Positions 35,449-43,206 of a stretch of DNA of 64,000 nt are shown in pieces. Under the pieces are notes generated by a model. The model was not told the DNA's origin and searched no databases. It saw only the letters and a program-made list of their open reading frames with translations. The first letter of the stretch is position 1. The number at the start of each line of letters is the position of its first letter. A program made the translations under genes and the position numbers. Location of the stretch: contig NZ_JAQKPV010000001.1 in the NCBI RefSeq assembly GCF_028200735.1, positions 682,001-746,000 on the forward strand, given 5' to 3'. This stretch comes from Streptomyces sp. ACA25 (GTDB taxonomy: Bacteria > Actinomycetota > Actinomycetes > Streptomycetales > Streptomycetaceae).

Positions 35449-36911
35449 CCTCCGCGCCCTCCGAAACCGGCCCGGTGCCGCCGTCGGGCTGTCCCGCCCA
35501 CCAGCCCTTCCCGGGTGCCGGCCTCCCCGCCGACGGGCCCCCGGCCCTGTACGGGCCGGAGTTCGCCGCTGACCCCGACGCCGTGTACTCCGCGCTCCGC
35601 GAGCGGGGGCCGGCCCACTGGGTCGAGATCGCGCCCGGCGTCGAGGCCGTCCTGGTGACCGCCTACGACGCCTGCCTGGAAGTGCTGCGCAACCCGCAGT
35701 TCAGCAAGGACGCCCGCCGCTGGACCGCCCTGGCGGAGGGCCGGGTCCCGTCGGACAACCAGGTCGTCCCCATGCTGGGTTACCGGCCGAGCCTGATGTT
35801 CGCCGACGGGCATGAACACCTGCGGCTGCGCGCCTCCGTCGACGACACGCTGGCCCGCGTCAACCCGCACCGACTGCGCGGCTACGTGCAGCGCAGCGCC
35901 GTCGCGCTCATCGACGAGTTCGCCGCCGAGGGCACCGCGGACCTGGTCTCCCAGTACTGCGCCCGGCTTCCGGCCCGCGTCTTCACGCAGCTGTTCGGCT
36001 GCCCGGACGAGCTCGCCGTCCGGATGGCCACCGCCTGCGGTCAGATGATCGATGCCGAGCCCGCGGCAGCGCAGCAGGGCAGCATCGATCTGGCGCGCTG
36101 TCTGGGCGAGCTGGTGGCCGAGAAGCGCCGCAGCCCGGGGGCGGACGTGACCTCCTGGCTGCTCAGCCACCACGCCGAGCTCGACGACACGGAGATGGTC
36201 CACCAGCTCGTCGTGCTGATCGGGGCCGGAACCGTGCCGCAGTCGGCCTGGATCTCCACGGCCACCATGATGCTGCTCACCGACGACCGCTTCGGCAGCG
36301 ACCTGTCGGGCGGCAGCATGACGGTCACGGACGCCCTCAACGAGGTGCTGTGGAGCAAGTCGCCGATGGCGAATTTCTGCTGCCACTTCGCCACCCAGGA
36401 CTTTCCGCTGCGGGACGAGACCGACCGCACGGAGTTCGTCATCCCGGCCGGGGTGCCGGTCCTGGTCTCCCTCGCCGCCGCCAACACCGACCCGGCGCTC
36501 GCGGCCAGCCACGAACAGCGCGCCGCCAACCTCTCCCACCTCGCGTTCAGCGGCGGCCCGCATGTCTGCCCCGCCCAGGACATCGCCGGAATCATCGCCG
36601 ATGTCGCCATTGAGACGCTGCTCGACCGGCTCCCCGACATGGAGCTCGACTGCGAACCCGGGGCGCTGACCTGGCGCCCCGGCCCCTTCCACCGCACTCT
36701 CACCGCTCTGCCCGTGCGCTTCCCCGCTGTCCCGGCACGTGCGACGACCTCGCACGCCGACCCGACCTCAGGAGCACCGACATGGAACACGAGTCCTGCC
36801 CCGTCCTCGACCCCACAGGAACAGATACCCACGCCGAAGCAGCCCGCCTCCGGGCAAAAGGGCCGGCGACGCTGGTGGAGCTTCCCGGCGATATTCAGGC
36901 GTGGTCGGTAA
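35445..36911 (+). CDS. CYP157-like cytochrome P450 without ExxR motif (CvnE type)
   Basis: 488 aa. Heme ligand loop FSGGPHVCPAQDIAG keeps the Cys but has C-P-A instead of C-x-G. The K-helix ExxR motif is replaced by EVLW (in NEVLWSKSP), and the I-helix reads GAGTVPQSAW, without the usual acid-Thr pair. Loss of ExxR is the known trait of the conservon-linked CYP157 family. Catalysis is therefore uncertain; binding or signalling functions are possible. The last ~43 residues come from sequence shared with the next gene (130-bp overlap, different frame) and are Pro/Gln/Arg-rich, so the ancestral stop was probably lost. Confidence 0.88.
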   Translation: MTSAPSETGPVPPSGCPAHQPFPGAGLPADGPPALYGPEFAADPDAVYSALRERGPAHWVEIAPGVEAVLVTAYDACLEVLRNPQFSKDARRWTALAEGRVPSDNQVVPMLGYRPSLMFADGHEHLRLRASVDDTLARVNPHRLRGYVQRSAVALIDEFAAEGTADLVSQYCARLPARVFTQLFGCPDELAVRMATACGQMIDAEPAAAQQGSIDLARCLGELVAEKRRSPGADVTSWLLSHHAELDDTEMVHQLVVLIGAGTVPQSAWISTATMMLLTDDRFGSDLSGGSMTVTDALNEVLWSKSPMANFCCHFATQDFPLRDETDRTEFVIPAGVPVLVSLAAANTDPALAASHEQRAANLSHLAFSGGPHVCPAQDIAGIIADVAIETLLDRLPDMELDCEPGALTWRPGPFHRTLTALPVRFPAVPARATTSHADPTSGAPTWNTSPAPSSTPQEQIPTPKQPASGQKGRRRWWSFPAIFRRGR

Positions 36912-38023
36912 CCCGTCACGAGACGATCCGGGAGCTCGCCGGTGACCGGCGGGTCTCCCGGGACCCCCGCAAGCACTGGCCGTCGCTCGACGACATGCCC
37001 GAGGACTGGCCGCTGAACGTCTGGGTGCGGGTGGTGAGCGCGTTCACCTCCTACGGGGAGGAACACCGGCGGCTGCGGAAGCTCATCTCCACCGCGTTCA
37101 CCCCCCGCCGCACCGAAGCGCTGCGGCCCATGGTGCAGGACCTGGTCGACGGGCTGATACGCGACCTGGAGAAGGTCCCGCCGGGCGAAGCGGTGGACCT
37201 CCGCAGCCGCTTCGCCTACATGATTCCCACCGAGGTCATCTGCGGTCTCTTCGGGGTTCCGCAGCACATGCGGCCCGAGACCCGCCGCTGCATCGACGCC
37301 GCCCTGCACACCGGCTCCTCCCCCGAGCAGGCCAAGAAGGACTTCGACGACCTGCTGGCCTGCATGGCCGCGCTCGTCGCGGTCAAGCGCGCCGAACCCG
37401 GCCCGGACATGACCAGTGACCTGATCGCCGCCCGTGACGGCGAGATGAAGCTCGACGAGCAGCAGCTCATCTCCACGCTGCTCCTCATGATCGGCGCGGG
37501 CAGCGAGACCGCGGTCAACCTCATCGCCAAGGCGACGCACGCCCTGCTCACCCACCCCGACCAGCGGAAGCTGCTGGACACCGGGACGGTCGCCTGGGAC
37601 GACGTGATCGAAGAGACCCTCCGCACCGAGGGCCCGATCATGCACATGCCCCTTCGCTTCGCGGTGGAGGACATCGACCTCGGTGAGGGCGTCGTCATCC
37701 GCAAGGGCGAGCCCATCATCCTCGGCTTCGGCGCGGCAGGCCGCGACCCCGCCCTGCACGGCGCGGACGCCGACGTCTTCGACGCGACCCGCCCGGACAA
37801 GGACCACCTGGCCTTCGGCTTCGGCGCGCACTACTGCCTGGGCGCCGCACTCGCCCGGATGGAAGCAGACATCGCGCTGCGCGCCCTCTTCGGTACTTTC
37901 CCCGACCTGCGGCTGGCCGTGGACGAGGAGCAACTGCGCCCGCAGCCCTCCTTCATCGCCAACGGCCACGAGGAACTTCCCGTTCTCCTGCGCCCCGCCG
38001 TCCCCGCCGCACCGGCGGCCTGA
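36782..38023 (+). CDS. CYP154-like cytochrome P450 (CvnF type)
   Basis: 413 aa, normal P450 length. All signatures are present: I-helix LLMIGAGSETAVNLIA, K-helix EETLRTEGP with ExxR (E-T-L-R), and heme loop FGFGAHYCLGAALAR. The CYP157-then-CYP154 pair is the standard end of Streptomyces conservons; this would be the catalytically competent one. Start at 36782 after CAGGAG, 130 bp inside the upstream P450 gene in another frame. Substrate unknown; redox partners not encoded here. Confidence 0.92.
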   Translation: MEHESCPVLDPTGTDTHAEAARLRAKGPATLVELPGDIQAWSVTRHETIRELAGDRRVSRDPRKHWPSLDDMPEDWPLNVWVRVVSAFTSYGEEHRRLRKLISTAFTPRRTEALRPMVQDLVDGLIRDLEKVPPGEAVDLRSRFAYMIPTEVICGLFGVPQHMRPETRRCIDAALHTGSSPEQAKKDFDDLLACMAALVAVKRAEPGPDMTSDLIAARDGEMKLDEQQLISTLLLMIGAGSETAVNLIAKATHALLTHPDQRKLLDTGTVAWDDVIEETLRTEGPIMHMPLRFAVEDIDLGEGVVIRKGEPIILGFGAAGRDPALHGADADVFDATRPDKDHLAFGFGAHYCLGAALARMEADIALRALFGTFPDLRLAVDEEQLRPQPSFIANGHEELPVLLRPAVPAAPAA

Positions 38024-38114
38024 CCCGGCCCGGCCGGGCGGCAGCGCACCGACGCGGTGTCCCACCGCGCGGACGCCGCCGCCCGCCGGGCAGTGGCACT
38101 GCGAGAATGCGGCC

Positions 38115-39098
38115 ATGGAGCAGCGCGCATTCACACGGTCAGGACAGCAGGTGTCGGTCGTCGGGCTGGGCACCTGGCAGCTCGGTGCCGACTGGGGAGA
38201 GGTCCGGGAGCAGGACGCCCTCGCCGTCCTCGACGCGGCGGCCGGGGCCGGGGTGACGTTCTTCGACACCGCGGACGTCTACGGCGACGGGCGCAGCGAG
38301 CGGCTGATCGCCGACTGGCTGCGCCGCAATCCCGGCGCGGAGGTCCTGGTCGCCACCAAGATGGGCCGCCGGGCCGAGCAGCTCCCGGACAACTACGTCC
38401 TGGACAACTTCCGTGACTGGACCGACCGTTCGCGCACGAACCTCGGAGCGGACGTCCTGGACCTGGTGCAGCTGCACTGCCCGCCCACCGCGGTCTACTC
38501 CTCGGACGAGATGTTCGAGGCACTCGACACCCTGGTGGACGAGCAGCGCATCAAGGGCTACGGCATCAGCGTCGAGACCTGCGAGGAGGCCCTGGCGGCC
38601 ATCGCGCGCCCGGGGACGGTGAGCGTTCAGATCATCTTCAACCCGTTCCGTCTCAAGCCGCTGGAGCGGGTGCTGCCCGCGGCGCAGGCCGCGGGGGTGG
38701 GCATCATCGCCCGCGTGCCGCTGGCCTCCGGCCTGCTCTCCGGCCGCTACACGCAGCAGACGGTGTTCGCCGCGGACGACCACCGCACCTACAACCGGCA
38801 CGGCGAGGCCTTCGACCAGGGCGAGACCTTCTCCGGCGTCGACTTCGCCACCGGCATCGAAGCGGCGGCGGAGTTCTCCGCGCTTGCCCCCGAAGGAGCC
38901 ACCTCCGCGCAGACCGCGCTGCGCTGGATCATCCAGCAGCCCGGGGTCAGCACCGTCATCCCCGGCGCCCGCTCGCCGCAGCAGGCGCGGGTGAACGCTG
39001 CGGCGGCAGACCTGCCGCCCCTGCCGGCCGCCACCCTGGACAGCGTCCGCGAGCTGTACGACCGCCGCTTCCGCGCCCAGATCCACCACCGCTGGTAA
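38115..39098 (+). CDS. Aldo/keto reductase (copy 1)
   Basis: 327 aa. AKR barrel: LGLGTWQLGADWG-type start, FFDTADVYGDGRSERL (Asp and Tyr of the catalytic tetrad), VATKMGRR (Lys), DLVQLHCPP (His), GYGISVETCE, and NADPH-binding VIPGARSPQQ near the end. It reduces carbonyls with NADPH; substrate unknown. Alone, with a weak upstream RBS, and followed by the covarying hairpin at 39158-39202. Confidence 0.92.
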   Translation: MEQRAFTRSGQQVSVVGLGTWQLGADWGEVREQDALAVLDAAAGAGVTFFDTADVYGDGRSERLIADWLRRNPGAEVLVATKMGRRAEQLPDNYVLDNFRDWTDRSRTNLGADVLDLVQLHCPPTAVYSSDEMFEALDTLVDEQRIKGYGISVETCEEALAAIARPGTVSVQIIFNPFRLKPLERVLPAAQAAGVGIIARVPLASGLLSGRYTQQTVFAADDHRTYNRHGEAFDQGETFSGVDFATGIEAAAEFSALAPEGATSAQTALRWIIQQPGVSTVIPGARSPQQARVNAAAADLPPLPAATLDSVRELYDRRFRAQIHHRW

Positions 39099-39157
39099 GC
39101 CGCCGCCCGCCTGGCGGGGGTGGCCGGGGAGTGGCCGGGTGGGGTTGCGGGAATCGG

Positions 39158-39202
39158 GCGCGTTTCCACGGGGAAAAGGGCCGTTTCGACGTGGAAACGC
39201 GC
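39158..39202. terminator. Repeated hairpin element, copy 1
   Basis: 13-bp stem GCGCGTTTCCACG / CGTGGAAACGCGC with a 19-nt loop ending GGGCCGTTTCGA. It lies between the convergent aldo/keto reductase and RsbW-like genes. A second copy with the same loop length and a compensated base pair is at 41541-41587. Confidence 0.8.
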
Positions 39203-39225
39203 TCTGCGGGAGCCGTGGGGGGCGG

Positions 39226-39759
39226 TCAGGCCGCCAGGGCCGGGGGCGGCTTGCCTTCCCACAGCAGTTCGAACCAGATGGTCTTGCCGCCCGGCCCCCA
39301 GGGGCCGTCACCGAGAGCGCACCCGTCCCAGCGGTCCGCGAGGACATCGAGCAGCAGGAGGCCTCTCCCGTCGATGGCGTCCTGCGGGGGAAGAGGGTGC
39401 GGCCCGCCCGGGACGCCGCCCCGGGCGAAGGTGAGTCCGGGACTCCGGTCGCGGACACTCACGCGGAGCGCCGGGCACGTCCAGTCGAGGTGAAGGGACG
39501 CCGGACCGGCGGTGTGCCGCACGGCGTTGGTGGCCAGCTCGGTGGCCAGCAGCTCAGCCCGTTCGGTCAGCTCGTCGAGCCCGTGGGAGGCGAGGACGGC
39601 CCGCAGAGCGATCCGCGCGACCCGTGGCCCGCGGGGGTCGCGGGGAAAGTGGATCTCATAGCCCCAGGGCTCAGCGAAGGGAAGCGGAGCGAGCTCCGGT
39701 GGCGGCGGAAGCGGGAGCGGGTCGTTGGCGGGCGGTTGCGTTGCGGGGTCCTGGTGCAC
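39226..39759 (-). CDS. RsbW/SpoIIAB-like ATP-binding anti-sigma-type protein
   Basis: 177 aa. HATPase_c_2 fold: ELLATELATNAVRHT (N-box), RVSVRDRSPGL (G1), and GRGLLLLDVLADRWDG (G2). The N-terminus is Pro-rich. These proteins bind sigma factors or phosphorylate anti-anti-sigma proteins; in WhiJ/AbaA-type loci a similar protein sits beside an XRE and a DUF397 gene, as here. Divergent from the XRE gene with a 274-bp shared upstream region. Partner unknown. Confidence 0.9.
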   Translation of the reverse strand: MHQDPATQPPANDPLPLPPPPELAPLPFAEPWGYEIHFPRDPRGPRVARIALRAVLASHGLDELTERAELLATELATNAVRHTAGPASLHLDWTCPALRVSVRDRSPGLTFARGGVPGGPHPLPPQDAIDGRGLLLLDVLADRWDGCALGDGPWGPGGKTIWFELLWEGKPPPALAA

Positions 39760-39793
39760 GGCACCTCCAGTGGTGCGTTACTGACGAAGCGAT

Positions 39794-39947
39794 CCAGTGC
39801 CACTGGTGGTTGCCGCTGAGCGGTGTCATGCCGGACGCGCTGCCCCCTCCCGGGCGGGCGGCAGCACGAACCGGTGCGCTTCCTCTCAGTGATCACGCGA
39901 GTGCCACGCGTCACAAGCTAACCTAAGGGCGACTCACATGTGAGTCG
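39794..39947. promoter_or_regulatory. Palindromes in the divergent rsbW-like/XRE control region
   Basis: Two candidate operators: CCAGTG-C-CACTGG (39794-39806), close to the RsbW-like start, and the perfect 18-bp CGACTCACATGTGAGTCG (39930-39947), 87 bp before the XRE start. A related GACTCG follows. The WhiJ-type regulator encoded next is the most likely ligand of one of them. Confidence 0.6.
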
Positions 39948-40033
39948 CAGTACACGAACGAGTGACTTGGTGGGCGACTCGCTGGACCTGTCTGTCCGCC
40001 CCTGTCAGAGTGACTGCGCACGAGAGAGGTCCC

Positions 40034-40888
40034 ATGGCCCAGCGAAACGCACCTACCGGTCGCCAACGACGGCTTGCCACCGAACTTCGCCGCATGCGAG
40101 AGCAGGCGGGGGTTTCGATCCAGGAGGCAGCTGGTCTCTTGGGCGCGGACCGCACCATGATTTCCAACATCGAGGTCGGACGGACAGGCGTCAGTGAGGA
40201 GCGTGTGCGACAACTCGCACGCCACTACCAGTGTCCTGACGCAAGTCTGGTCGATGCCTTGGCGGAGATGGCGAGCAGCCGGAAGGTCCGTCACTGGTGG
40301 GACGAGTACCGAGGCAAGCTCCCCGATGACTTCCTCGATGTCTCCGAGATCGAGCACTACGCAGTGGGTATCCGAACTGCGCAGACAGTCCATTTGCCCG
40401 GCCTCTTCCAGACGGAGGCGCACGCACGAGCCCTCTTCGACCTCGTGGTGCCAGCGCTCCCACGCCTGGAGGTGGAACTGCGTGTCGCTCATCGCCTCGG
40501 CCGCCAGCGAGTCATCGATCGGGACGACCCTGTCACGTACGTAGGCATCATCCATGAAGCGGCGCTGCGTATGCAGTTCGGCGGTCCAGACGTTGCGCGT
40601 CGGCAGCTCGAGCACCTGACTGAAGCCGCCGACCGTGACAACGTCAGTCTGTTCGTCATCCCGTTCAGCGCCGGAAGCTTCCACGGGGCGGGGCAATCCA
40701 TCCTGCACGCCGAAGGTCCCGTTCCTCAGCTCGACACCGTGCAGCTGGACAGTGCTTACGGAGCCCACTTTGCGGACGCCCCTACCCCGCTGGCCAACTA
40801 TCGTTCCTTGCTGGAGTTGATGAAGCGTTCTTCCCTGAGGGCTGATGCTTCACAGGACTTCATCCATTCGATCGCACGCGACCTGTGA
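40034..40888 (+). CDS. WhiJ-type XRE regulator with DUF5753 (Scr1) domain
   Basis: 284 aa. XRE HTH ~10-70: RRLATELRRMREQAGVSIQE, then LLGADRTMISNIEVGRTGVS. DUF5753 C-terminus ~100-280: HYAVGIRTAQTVHLPGLFQTEAHARALF, VGIIHEAALRMQFGG, LFVIPFSAGSF, DTVQLDSAYG. These are the hallmarks of the Streptomyces WhiJ/Scr1 family, which always comes with a small DUF397 partner, here 8 bp downstream. It controls development or antibiotic genes in known cases; the target here is unknown. RBS GAGAGGT. Confidence 0.94.
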   Translation: MAQRNAPTGRQRRLATELRRMREQAGVSIQEAAGLLGADRTMISNIEVGRTGVSEERVRQLARHYQCPDASLVDALAEMASSRKVRHWWDEYRGKLPDDFLDVSEIEHYAVGIRTAQTVHLPGLFQTEAHARALFDLVVPALPRLEVELRVAHRLGRQRVIDRDDPVTYVGIIHEAALRMQFGGPDVARRQLEHLTEAADRDNVSLFVIPFSAGSFHGAGQSILHAEGPVPQLDTVQLDSAYGAHFADAPTPLANYRSLLELMKRSSLRADASQDFIHSIARDL

Positions 40889-40895
40889 GGGCACG

Positions 40896-41099
40896 ATGAA
40901 GCACCTGGCAACTGACTGGCTGCGCTCCTCGTTCTGCGGAGGTGGCGGTAACAACTGCGTGGAGGTTGCTGCCGTGGGGGAGGGCATAGCCCTCCGTGAG
41001 AGCGAGGATCCTGGACAGGTGGTTGCCATGGACCGGGCCGCGTTCGGTGCTCTGCTCGCCGGCGTCAAGGCCGGCCGGCTGGCCCGCCCCGGTCACTGA
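40896..41099 (+). CDS. DUF397 small protein, partner of the XRE regulator
   Basis: 67 aa. TDWLRSSFCGGGGNNCVEVAAV and IALRESEDPGQVVAMDRAAFGALLAGVKAG are the standard DUF397 motifs (WxKSSxSxxxxxCVEVA, VRDSKDP). DUF397 proteins modulate their cognate XRE regulator. Start 8 bp after the XRE stop, so co-transcribed. Confidence 0.95.
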   Translation: MKHLATDWLRSSFCGGGGNNCVEVAAVGEGIALRESEDPGQVVAMDRAAFGALLAGVKAGRLARPGH

Positions 41100-41159
41100 C
41101 CGCTCCGGGGCCGTCGGGGCCGCAGTCACGCTCGCGGAACGAGACCTCCGTCGCCGTGC

Positions 41160-41468
41160 TCACACGGCACCTTCCGACGCCCAGGTGCGGAACAGCGTGA
41201 GCCCCTCGGTCAGGTTGCCGGGCCCACACGCGACATGGAACGTCTTCTCGGACGACCAGGCCGTCACCCAGTCGTCCTCGCCACGCGTGACCCACTGCCG
41301 GGGATACACCCGGCCCGCCAACTCCGTCCCGTCGAGATCGATCCTGACGGTCCAGCCCGGGTTGTCGAGCGTATCGATTGTCACGCCCCACTCGTGTTCC
41401 CAGCCGCCGTCGCATTGGGCGGCATACCAGCTCTGCAACCAGTCAAGGACATGTTCGGGGACGGACAT
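41160..41468 (-). CDS. Imm53-family immunity protein (orphan)
   Basis: 102 aa. LDWLQSWYAAQCDGGWEHEW, GVTIDTLDNPGWTVRIDL and WSSEKTFHVACGPGNL are the Imm53 signature (found in polymorphic-toxin immunity clusters). No toxin, WXG100 or Rhs-type gene is present in the window, so it is either an orphan immunity gene against neighbours' toxins or a remnant. Convergent with the DUF397 gene. Confidence 0.85.
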   Translation of the reverse strand: MSVPEHVLDWLQSWYAAQCDGGWEHEWGVTIDTLDNPGWTVRIDLDGTELAGRVYPRQWVTRGEDDWVTAWSSEKTFHVACGPGNLTEGLTLFRTWASEGAV

Positions 41469-41540
41469 GAACGCAGATGCTAGTTCGCGCGTTCAATCGG
41501 GCTGTGTCCGGGGCGCGTCGTCGGCGGGGTCGTCGCATCG

Positions 41541-41587
41541 GGCGCATTTCCACGTGCGGGAGGGCCGTTTCGACGTGGAAATGCGCC
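41541..41587. terminator. Repeated hairpin element, copy 2
   Basis: Perfect 14-bp stem GGCGCATTTCCACG / CGTGGAAATGCGCC with a 19-nt loop ending AGGGCCGTTTCGA, 58 bp beyond the leftward aldo/keto reductase stop. Compared with copy 1 a G:C pair became A:T, keeping the stem, so the structure is under selection. Confidence 0.85.
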
Positions 41588-41644
41588 ATGCGGGCGTCGT
41601 GAGTGCCGTGAGGCGGCGCTCCGTCCACCGGGTGGGACGACCGG

Positions 41645-42640
41645 TCAGGCTTCGCGGAGGTGGGCCTCGATCTCGCGGAGCTCCGCGTCGTTCAGGTCCA
41701 GGTTCTGCACGGCCCGGACGTTGTCCTCGAGCTGCCGGACGCTGCTGGCGCCCACCAGCGCGGAGGTCACCCGGCCACCGCGCAGGACCCAGGCCAGGGC
41801 AAGCTGGGCGAGGGTCTGGCCGCGCCGTTCGGCGACACCGTTGAGCGCCCGGACCCGATCCAGCATCTCGGGGGTGATCCCCTCGGGGGTGAGGAAGGGG
41901 CTTGCACCGCCCGCCCGGGAGTCCTCCGGGACGCCGGTCAGGTAGCGGTCGGTGAGCAGGCCCTGTGCCAGCGGGGAGTACGCGATCGAACCGGCGCCGA
42001 TCTCGTCCAGGGTGTCGAGCAGACCGTCCTCCACCCAGCGGTTGAACATGGAGTACTTCGGCTGGTGGATCAGCAGCGGGGTGCCGAGACCGTCGAGGAT
42101 CCGGGCCGCCTCCCGGGTCTGCTCGGGGGAGTAGTTGGAGATGCCGACGTAGAGGGCCTTGCCCTGCTGGACGGCTGAGTGCAGGGCACCCATCGTCTCC
42201 TCCAGCGGGGTATCCGGGTCCGGCCGGTGCGAGTAGAAGATGTCGACGTAGTCCATGCGGAGCCGGCCCAGGCTCTGGTCCAGGCTGGACAGCAGGTTCT
42301 TGCGGGAGCCCCACTCGCCGTACGGGCCGTCCCACATGTGGTAGCCGGCCTTGGTGGAGACGAGGATCTCGTCGCGGTACGGGCGGAAGTCCCGGGCGAA
42401 GAGGTCGCCGAAGTTCCGCTCGGCGGCGCCGGGCGCCGGTCCGTAGTTGTTGGCCAGGTCGAAGTGGGTGATCCCCAGGTCGAAGGCGCGGCGCAGGATC
42501 GCCTGCTGGTCACCCAGCGGCGTGGCGTCGCCGAAGTTGTGCCACAGGCCCAGGGAGACGGCGGGCAGCTTGAGCCCGCTGCGACCGGTGCGGCGGTAGG
42601 GCATGGTGGCGTAACGCGACTCGGTGGCGACGTAGGTCAC
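41645..42640 (-). CDS. Aldo/keto reductase (YghZ/Gpr type)
   Basis: 331 aa from a GTG with GAGGAG 6 bp upstream; an earlier GTG at 42652 would overlap this RBS. MPYRRTGRSGLKLPAVSLGLWHNFG, FDLANNYGPAPGAAERNFG, VSTKAGYHMWDGPYG, DIFYSHRPDPDTPLEETM and LVGASSVRQLEDN are the typical YghZ/L-glyceraldehyde-3-phosphate reductase stretches; catalytic Asp, Tyr, Lys, His are in place. NADPH-dependent detoxification of aldehydes or methylglyoxal is likely. Only ~30% similar by eye to copy 1. Confidence 0.93.
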   Translation of the reverse strand: MTYVATESRYATMPYRRTGRSGLKLPAVSLGLWHNFGDATPLGDQQAILRRAFDLGITHFDLANNYGPAPGAAERNFGDLFARDFRPYRDEILVSTKAGYHMWDGPYGEWGSRKNLLSSLDQSLGRLRMDYVDIFYSHRPDPDTPLEETMGALHSAVQQGKALYVGISNYSPEQTREAARILDGLGTPLLIHQPKYSMFNRWVEDGLLDTLDEIGAGSIAYSPLAQGLLTDRYLTGVPEDSRAGGASPFLTPEGITPEMLDRVRALNGVAERRGQTLAQLALAWVLRGGRVTSALVGASSVRQLEDNVRAVQNLDLNDAELREIEAHLREA

Positions 42641-42810
42641 GGAGCTCCTCACAGTGGGGCGGGGGACAGGCCGGGTCCGGCCGGTGGTGGCCGCGCCGCA
42701 TCCTACAAGGGGCTTGCGGCGCGCCGGGGCGCTCGTGAGCTGGGCTTTTCCGGGGAAGGAGCAACGGCGCGGAACGGCTCAGGGGTTGGGGATTTCGCGG
42801 TCGGTGGGGC

Positions 42811-43206
42811 TCAGGAGGCGGTGCCCGGCCGGCGGCCGGTCGGCAGCGCGCAGGCGGGGGTGCCGCCCGGCATCTGCTGCCGGTGGTCCGCCACGAGCCG
42901 GTAGGCCGGGGGCCCGGCCCAGCGCAGCGGAGGCAGCTGAAGCAGTGCGCCCGCGACGGCCCAGCCGCCCCCGCCGCTCAGCAGGAGCTTGGCCACGGCC
43001 TGTGCGCCGCCGTACACGGTGCCGGTCGGGGTGACCCACAGCAGTTCGTGCTCGGCCCGCTCCGGGGACACGCCGAGCGCCTCCAGATCAGTGAACTGCC
43101 GAGCGGTCACCTCGGCGCGGGGCCGGATGCGCCGCTCGACGAATCGCGCGGAGGTGGTGCAGAAGCCGCAGTCACCGTCGTACACCAGGACCGGTCGCTG
43201 TCTCAT
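42811..43206 (-). CDS. DCC-family thiol-disulphide oxidoreductase-like protein (DUF393)
   Basis: 131 aa. PVLVYDGDCGFCTTSARFVERR has the D-x-D-C-G-F-C core that names the family; LWVTPTGTVYGGAQAVAKLL and LRWAGPPAYRLVADHRQ follow. DCC proteins have a thioredoxin-like CxxC and are thought to act in redox metabolism. RBS GGAGG. No functional partner nearby. Confidence 0.92.
   Translation of the reverse strand: MRQRPVLVYDGDCGFCTTSARFVERRIRPRAEVTARQFTDLEALGVSPERAEHELLWVTPTGTVYGGAQAVAKLLLSGGGGWAVAGALLQLPPLRWAGPPAYRLVADHRQQMPGGTPACALPTGRRPGTAS

Noticed and set aside
39158..39202. parS-like site (TTTCCACGTGGAAA-type hairpin)
   Set aside because: The known Streptomyces parS is GTTTCACGTGAAAC; here each arm has an extra C/G and the arms are separated by a 19-nt loop, so it is a hairpin and not a ParB site.
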